Of a stretch of 64,000 nt of DNA, positions 57,220 through 64,000 are shown piece after piece. This DNA comes from Casuarina equisetifolia. Its lineage: Eukaryota > Streptophyta > Magnoliopsida > Fagales > Casuarinaceae. Location: positions 868,001-932,000 of the forward strand of contig CM052354.1 in the NCBI GenBank assembly GCA_028551475.1, written 5' to 3'. Within the stretch, counting starts at the first letter, position 1; every line of letters begins with the position of its first letter. The notes below the pieces were generated by a model that was not told the origin of the DNA, searched no databases, and saw nothing but the letters and a program-made list of their open reading frames with translations. The position numbers and the translations under genes were made by a program.

Positions 57220-57720
57220 AAGTGGCTTCTCTTGAAGAAGCTGGATTCCCTTTTCTTCAACATCTTCCTTTAGGAAGAGAATACAAGGAAAAGTTGACGA
57301 GTGATCTATTCCATTTCCTTAAGAAGCTAAAGAGAATACAAGGAAAAGTTGAAGAGTGATTTATTCCATTTCCTTTAGAAAAGTAACACTGTTTATCTGA
57401 TGAGCCCTTTAGCAATCGTACCGTCTGAGTATTGATCTTTGTCAGCATGAAGATGCACCGACACTTCCATTTCGTGTGATTTTCTTGCTAAACAAGTGAA
57501 AGATAAGTTCAAAGCTGTACCTCCCTTTATCTGCTACAGATATTGTTTTTGGGGCAAGTACAAAGCAAGAACAAACAGTGTAAAAGAAAAAAAATATATA
57601 GAACAACGAGTGGAGGGCGAGGGATCCGAAAAAGGTTCAGCGTGTTTGACGCTGTATGAGTATCTAACAAGGATTGGTTATTGAGTAAAGCAAGGTTCTT
57701 TTGCTTTCACAAAAGTGAAA
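57220..57720 (+). repeat. Repeat R, copy 2
   Basis: Copy with CTTCAACATCTTCC, TGAGCCCTTTAGCAATCGTA, CACTTCCATTTCGTGTGATT and GTTCAGCGTGTTTGACGCTG. An internal stretch (AAGCTAAAGAGAATACAAGG) is present twice. Confidence 0.65.
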
Positions 57721-57739
57721 TAGACTAAGAGACAAGAGA

Positions 57740-57965
57740 TCAGTTGTCAGCAGTCTTAGTTTACTAAGCTAGAAACGTGCGTCGCATGCAGCAGTTCCAA
57801 GTCACTATTTTTCCGTGCTACCCTTCTTGCATATCGCATACATCCCCACACAAGGAGAACCACCAATCTTCTTATTCGCTCCATAATACTCCGTCTCGCC
57901 ATTTTTAAAGCACTAAAGGCATTTGCTTTGACTCGTTAAGGCTAATGAAGACATCGTTCTCGTCA
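57740..57965 (+). pseudogene. Orphan promoter and start codon of an F-type gene
   Basis: Follows repeat R. Matches the F promoter region (GCATATCGCATACATCCCC against TACATACGCGATACACCCC; TTTTTAAAGCACTAAAGGCATT against TTTTTAAAGCTTTGAAGGCATT). It reaches a site equivalent to F's start, where GGCTAATGAAGAC stands for F's ATGGCTAATTAG. No ankyrin sequence follows. Confidence 0.55.
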
Positions 57966-57969
57966 TTTT

Positions 57970-59215
57970 AGTGTGAAGAAATGATAGTGGATGGATGCTA
58001 TATAGAGATTAGGCGCTGAAGATAGATTTTTTTAATGTAAAATTATGAAATGTTTGCTTTCTTTTCTTTCCAAGAAGCAATCCACTTCTTTGACATATTC
58101 ATGGGAAGCAACAACTTGTGAAACCCACAAAAAGGAAACAACAAGGGTGTGCAACTGTGTTGTAAAAATAGCCTTTTTTTTTTCTTTTTCGTTCAATGAA
58201 TATATGAACTTATTCATTTAAGAAAAGGAAAATACAATAGTCTTTGTTCGTCTCTTCTCATAATGTCATTTTCTACCTCCTAGTCGAATTCCTTTGTTAA
58301 TTTGATGGGACAACTACTGTTCATCGAGAATCTTATGGTAACAATCGAGCTTTTGATTTCATCCTAACTGTAACAAAGCTTAAGCTGCAATTGCCAAGTT
58401 ATTATAAAAATCTGGTTTCTTTACATTTATGCTCTTGAGCATCGCATGTGGTCGGGCTTCTGAATTTGTATTCGTCGTCTTAGCTCGCATTCTTCGAGTT
58501 GCCACTTTCATATTTGGTTGGCGTTGTTCCGTACTTGATGAATGGGTAAGAACTGCTCAGCTCCGAGTCACCTGTTGGACTTTGTGGCAGCAAGTAGCTG
58601 CCGATTAGAAGGGTTGGTGGAAAAAATGTGAACTTAAAGACCGAGTCTCACATGCTTGCATCTTGAGGATTTTTTAAAACCTTTAACTTTGATCCCTGAA
58701 ATGGTATTGGTAAACCAAGAATTTCTTTTATGGAAAAAGCAAAGAGATGGAAACCTATAGCATTTTTTTGTCAACCTAAACATTTGAGTTCCAACTCACC
58801 AATAATTTATGATAATCTTTCCGGTTCTGCCTCAAAGCATATCCTAGTATTTCCTTTAATTTTTTTTTTCTAAGCATTGAATACGGTCAGGATATTGAAA
58901 TATTTACTATGCATTTTCTTTTTCTTTTTCTTTTTTTTTAAGATAAAAATATAAATTTAAACAAAACATTTTCTTTCTCTGCTATCAACTACAAATAACA
59001 TGTCGGTGAGTACGGCTTCTTATGTTCTCGAGGAATTCAGTATGTAGCAGACATGTATCTAGGACATTTTGAAGGTTATCTTGATATCCTGTCAGTCCAA
59101 ACGGAGCTGTCCCCTGTAGAGCAACAGGTGGACGAGCAGGACCGGGTCTGTGTATGATACTGTCCCGCATATGGCCCAGGTGCTTGAAAACATTCATAGC
59201 AGAGGACTTGTAAAT
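57970..59215. other. Spacer downstream of G
   Basis: No gene found. A GC-richer patch at 59.09-59.19 kb (CTGTCCCCTGTAGAGCAACAG) lies inside overlapping short frames with no known motif. Confidence 0.35.
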
Positions 59216-59590
59216 TTTGTAAAAGAAATCCTTTAGAGCACACAAGCACAAGGACATTCATACATATCATTCCATAATCACATACACAATAAAAACCCTC
59301 ACAAAGAGAACACCAAGCAAGACATCTCACGAATTGAATCCTAAGGATTCTTACACAATACAAACATACTGGACTAGAAAAACTTGTCCTCTTTCAAACA
59401 TTATTGTCGTACAAACATTACACGCTCTTCTAAGTAGACTCACGACCTCTGCAACTCCATTATTCAGGTGACAGTTCGGCAAGAGAGCGTAAAGGAGAGG
59501 AAGAGAAAAGGAGATTGTGGAGGGGTGGTCAGACAGTGAAAAGAAGGGAGAGGAAGAGAGATCTCCAACCTGTTAGGCCAAGCACTCGCT
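59216..59590 (-). repeat. Downstream module of gene G
   Basis: Contains the family 3' UTR block (GACATCTCACGAATTGAATC, GATTCTTACACAATACAAAC) and the segment shared with H (GACCTCTGCAACTCC, TAGGCCAAGCACTCGCT). Confidence 0.65.
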
Positions 59591-61777
59591 CTAAGGACTA
59601 AAAGCCGCGCGAAGTTTTCTTTTTGTCCAAATATAAATCCAAAGTGGAAGAGCGAACATCATCGTGACAAGGATTGCAGAAAAACCAGCAGGCCATCTAT
59701 CAGTTACTGGAAACGTGACAAGCGATGATGTTATAAAAGCCGCAAGGAGTAGTAAGTTAAGGGGCAGGACGCAAAATAACCTGAAAGGACCCGGCGGGAG
59801 AAGGAAGTATATTGTAGAAATTGCAAGTAGAAAGGAGGTCCAATTAATGTCAACAAATATGGAGGCAGTGATTTGATCCAGGATCATTTTCCCGGCTTTG
59901 TGCGACGGCTTAGTTGCACAACTAGAATCAGGACAAGTGTAATCGTCTTGCCAAGTTCCTCCAGGGGGGCTGAGAATTGCTTGGAAGTTGGCTGTTATAA
60001 ATAAAGTAAGAGCCACTAACAAAGAATCGCGAGATTCATTTGTGAATTGCGCAGTCACCCGGCGCACGAATATGTATGGGATCTCAAGCAGAGGGACAGG
60101 AGCTTTGAAATAAGCTGCAAGAGCTACAGTTGTAGGAAAACAGTGAGTCCAACTTACAGGTCCAGGAATCTGCAACCGTAAAAATTTAGCAGGACGTGGC
60201 AATTTCCAACGAAGATGCGAAGCAGGACGTAGCATGTTCCTCATCTCTTCGTTGTTAATCCTTTGCGAGATGTCAAACGCTGTATCACGCCTTGAATTCT
60301 CGATTGTTTTGTCGACTCCACAATTCAGTAACCACCTCACGGCCTGCATAATGTACGAACGCGAAAAAGAAATTAAAATTAAAAAACACCTGAATGGTGC
60401 GCTACATCAAAGTTACCATTGGCAAAGGTACAAAAACCAATTATATTTAATGAAGATATGAGTTTAGCCCAAAAAAATAGAAAAAAAAAATCACCAACTG
60501 CAAAGAGGATGCACTTTTTGCGATGACGTTGTTGTTATTATAAGCTGTTGCAAAAAAGCATACCTTTTTTTGTGGATGAATATGTGAGCAAAAAAGCATA
60601 CATCCACTAATGAAAAAAGAACAAGGAAAATTCTCAATCTTTTTGCTCAGAATGAAATCCAACATGACATTAAGAAATGAAATAAAGAACTATAATAAAT
60701 GATTAAAGTAATTAAAAGAAAGAATTTAGTTACCAAACTTTTTCAAATATCTTTTTTAACTTGTATTTATTATATATAGGCTAAAGGAAATAAAAGACAT
60801 TTTCAGGAAAAAATAATTAATATTCTTATTTTCTTAGTGAAAATAAATAAGATAGTATGAGGGAGAACTTTTTTGTTTAAAAATATAAAATCATTTTAAG
60901 ATAATGTTATTTTAAGTAAGATTTGAAGACTTCCAACTTTTATCTTTTCTTAGATATGACGACTTCTGTAATATTAAGGTATGTTCATATACTTTTGTAC
61001 TTTATTATTTATTAATACAATTTATCTTTTTACAAAAGCAAAAAACAAAAAAACATGAACACAAAAACAAATCATTCACCTTTTCTAGCAGAAAAAGAAA
61101 ACATAGTGAAAGGAACTTACATCGATTAGATTTTCGGACGCTGCAATATGTAAAATAGTATTGCCTTCTTTATCTTTCAAGTCCAGCAATTTCTGTTCCC
61201 ATAAATATGCATCTTTAAACGGAGACCGCCTAAGCCATCCCAAAATAATTTGAAAAGCCTCACACCTGTCATGTTTCAAGGCAATATGTAGAGCACTTTC
61301 CCCCCAAATGTTTAGATCTTGTATAGATTCGGGACAAAGTAATAAAAATCGAACCAAAAGATCAATATTTTCTTCCTTAACTACATAATGCAAAGGGGTC
61401 ATACCCTCCCTCCCTCGAACACGAACTGACTTTGCACTGATATTAGCTAGTAAGAGCACCACTTTAGTCTGTTCGCTCTGCAAAGCAAGGTGCATGGGAC
61501 TGTAACCATCTTCGTTAAGCTTCACAAGAAATGAAGGCTTTAAGCTCACGATCTCCGAGACGAAGTCAGTGTGCCCTGCAGAGGCAGCGATATGCAACGG
61601 AGTCTCGACGAACGGAATCTTTTCAATCTTATCCAAAATATGTGGATCACTCCGGATCAATGAGTACAAGACATTGATGATTCCTTTCTGAGCAGCATCT
61701 TTCAAACTCTCATCCATGTCAATCAGACGCCTAAACGGAATGCAATGCCTTCCAAATGTGGAGACTGTCGAGCGCAT
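59591..61777 (-). CDS. Gene G: subfamily 2 ankyrin-PGG membrane protein
   Basis: Intact two-exon gene: exon 1 61777-61121 (219 codons), 777-nt intron with GTAAGT donor and TATGCAG acceptor, exon 2 60343-59591; 469 aa. Ankyrin repeats are ETPLHIAASAG, GYSPMHLALQS, GMTPLHYVVKE, SALHIALKHD and GNTILHIAAS, then WLLNCGVDKTIENSRRDTAF across the junction. A basic linker (LRWKLPRPAKFLRLQIPGPV) leads to the PGG domain with PPGG at 345-348 and four hydrophobic segments, ending KRKLRAAFSP. The longest frame is annotated, but the TATA box is only about 34 nt upstream of this ATG, so the second ATG (61717, MDESLKDAAQKG) is the more likely start, giving 449 aa. It is the only intact subfamily 2 copy in the window. 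Probable stress or immune membrane protein by family; no specific role can be read. Confidence 0.88.
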
Positions 61778-61804
61778 TGCTTGTGAGAAGACGAGCCGTC
61801 CTCC

Positions 61805-61867
61805 ATTTATAGGGTAAGATTGTTATGGCTTTGGGATTCAGCTGTAGAAGTCTGCACACGTCACGTG
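61805..61867 (-). promoter_or_regulatory. Gene G core promoter with G-box
   Basis: TATAAAT at 61811-61805 in CCCTATAAATGGAGGACGGC. CACGTG at 61862-61867 is a G-box/ABRE-type core about 50 bp upstream. In fragment J the same place reads CACGTCACAG, without the palindrome. Confidence 0.55.
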
Positions 61868-61879
61868 AAACTGCATTCA

Positions 61880-62290
61880 CGTTTCTTCAACTTCTTCGAT
61901 AAGAAAGCTAAAGGGAATGCAAGGAAAAGTTGAGGAGTAATTTATTCCGTTTCCTTTAGAAAAGTAAAGCAAAGTTCTGTCTGGTGGGCCCTTTAGCAAT
62001 CGTACTCTCTGAGCAATGTTCTTTAGTCAATATTACGATGAGCCGACACTTCCATTTTGAGTAATTTCCTTGCTAAAAGTTCAGATTATACCTCCCTTAA
62101 TCTGCAATCATTATTGTTTTGGGGAAAGTACAAAGCAAGAACAAACAGCTTAAAAGAAAAAACAATAGGATAACGAATGGGGTGCAAGGGATCCGCAAAA
62201 GGTTCAGCGTGTTTGACGCTGTATGAGTATCTAACAAGGATTGTTTATTGAGTAAAACAACATTCTTTTGCTTTCACAAAAATGCAAGAA
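61880..62290 (+). repeat. Repeat R, copy 3
   Basis: Copy with TTCTTCAACTTCTTCGATAA, TGGGCCCTTTAGCAATCGTA, GACACTTCCATTTTGAGTAA and GTTCAGCGTGTTTGACGCTG. It directly precedes ankyrin relic K. Confidence 0.65.
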
Positions 62291-62690
62291 GAGGAGGTTT
62301 TGGTTCATTTTTCGTGTCCCAAGAAGAGGGGTTCCGACTCCTTCTCATTTCACAGTTATAAATGGTAGTCTTGAGGTTTTGGTTTAATTACTACATGCAT
62401 GTCCGAAGTCTATTTTAAATGTGGTAGATCGGAATGAGACTGCTCTACTATTGCCCTGAAAAACGAGAAGCACGAAGCCTTTTAGTTGCTGAATGGATGG
62501 CTTCTATAATTTTGCATTCAGCATGCATACCTTTGAACGGATCTCCAAATTGCTGGATCGCAAGGATGAAGAAGGCAAAAATGTCTCATGCATCACAAAA
62601 ACAAAAATTTCATTTACTTGTTCTACTGAAAAGGAAGAATATAGTTGGTATAACGGAGGCATGCCTACTTCTTTAATGTGTAGTTGGCAA
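62284..62690 (+). pseudogene. Relic K: plus-strand ankyrin fragment
   Basis: Across shifting frames the third and fourth ankyrin repeats of an F-like gene can be followed (CPKSILNVVDRNETALL matches F's CPKSILDFTNRDDTVLH). Then LLDRKDEEGKNV matches G's LLDLKDKEGNTI. Several stops. No start and no PGG exon. Confidence 0.65.
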
Positions 62691-62699
62691 AACTAATCT

Positions 62700-64000
62700 C
62701 TCCAAATTGTTTTTATAAGCAAGAAACTTTAACTATTACTCTAGTTGTTAAAAGGTGAACCACAGGCAATACACTCGCTTCATCCAGCTCACATGGCCTC
62801 CGTCAGTTTCATTTAATTTTTGAATTGATTAGCAAGTACACATAAATATGGAAAAGATGTAGAGATTAATTTTGAGGAAGAAATCAAAAAAGACATTTTG
62901 TAATCAATGTTTCTCTTCTAGTTTTTATTTCTCGATCTTTTGCTCCTGCATATGTTGGTTTCATTTCTCCTTATTTGAATTCCATTTCTTTCGTAAATAT
63001 GTTTTGCTTGAAATCCATTTCCTTTGTCTTTGCAACAACCTTTTCAAATTTATTATAATTGTAACTTGGGAAACAACAAACTACCAAAAATCAGTGTTTA
63101 TCTATGTTTATATATATACATCGGCATGGATTACTTTCCTCAAGTTTCCATATACTTCAAATTCTACTTAATTTATGAGGAAAAAGATTTCACTTTTCTT
63201 ATAGAAAACTTAGAATTTAACTTTGAAGATAATTATAAAAAAACGTGACAACACAAACAAAATTACACTATCAAATATTTAATCTCATACATAAATACTA
63301 AAAATAAGCAAGGAACACTTTGAATGCAGGTAGAAGTACAAAATCAGTAACACTAAATGCTCATTTTCCCTCTCTAATCTGTAAGGTATTTGTGTGTGTA
63401 ATATTTCTAAATTTACTCTCTATTTTATCACCTACCGAAATTCATTGATGAGAAATACAGGAAATACATTCAGGATCATCGTTAACATCATTATACTTCT
63501 TGAGTATCTAAGTTAATTGGATTAACCAATTAAAGACTATTTTATGGTGTTTGGATTAATTATTATGCACCTTCAAACTATGGGGTTGCAAGGGTTATTA
63601 AATTGTTGAGTTCATCTAAAGGCTAAGATCTTAACGGCATTTTACATCTTGCCATCGGGAATATCACAAATTAGAATTTAATCCTCATTGTTTTAATACT
63701 CATTCTGAGGAGAAGGTACAGCTAGAATTACAACTTGTAATGAGTAAACATAAGGAAATTATACTAATAACTCTATTTTATAAAGTTATTTAGACTATTT
63801 TAGGGAAAAAAATAATATATTTTTGTGAGAAAACATTTAATTTTCATATATTTATTTAAATATTTGTTATTTATGTAGCAAACCTCAAAAGAACATGACA
63901 AGCAAAGGAGACATGAAAAAAAAAAAAAAAAAGCTAGGCATGTGTAGAATAGAAGGAAAAAGACAAAAAGGACCAAAAAAAAGTAAAAGAAGAAAGAGAG
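62700..64000. other. AT-rich spacer at the right edge
   Basis: No gene supported. Long A/T runs, a short TATATATA tract near 63.11 kb and A-rich sequence at the end. Confidence 0.4.

Overview
The window is AT-rich eudicot nuclear DNA. Its genes have plant-type two-exon structures and TATA boxes, and it carries Ty1/copia elements with initiator-tRNA-Met primer sites, tRNA-derived SINE-like elements, a decayed LINE, microsatellites and long repeat-filled spacers. No species can be named from the sequence alone. Exons below were placed by comparing the paralogues in the window with each other.

The main content is a local cluster of genes for ankyrin-repeat membrane proteins with a C-terminal PGG domain (the ACD6/ITN1/BDA1 type of plant family). 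Subfamily 1 lies on the minus strand between 2.3 and 31.3 kb: gene A (2356-4032), a 5' fragment (11.1-11.4 kb), gene B (15548-17024), frameshifted C (18728-20359), internally deleted E (25147-26057) and gene D (29567-31278). Subfamily 2 lies between 39 and 62.7 kb: pseudogene H (39.3-40.4 kb, minus), relic I (41.0-41.3 kb, minus), pseudogene F (47.4-49.4 kb, plus), fragment J (55.8-56.2 kb, minus), intact gene G (59.6-61.8 kb, minus) and relic K (62.3-62.7 kb, plus). A, B, D and G look intact; the rest carry stops, frameshifts or deletions.

The spacers are also duplicated. A module lies downstream of nearly every copy and contains a short block conserved in both subfamilies. Another module recurs upstream of the subfamily 1 genes, and promoter pieces survive without genes. 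So the duplicated unit was gene plus flanks, later disrupted by deletion and transposon insertion.

Mobile DNA: a LINE ORF1 relic at 1-1294; Copia-1 at 4787-10582 (minus, 252-bp LTRs, TSD ATTTT) between A and the 5' fragment; an LTR-plus-primer-site relic at 36.7-36.9 kb; and Copia-2 at 50209-55776 (plus, about 450-460-bp LTRs), which carries a nested 392-bp solo LTR with a perfect 5-bp TSD. Both copia elements have broken coding regions.

How the intact genes work together is inference. Family members elsewhere are membrane ankyrin proteins in salicylic-acid immunity or stress and ROS signalling, and such clusters often vary within species. No new pathway is evident; the most notable biology is the decay and exchange pattern inside the cluster and the splice-site variation among paralogues.
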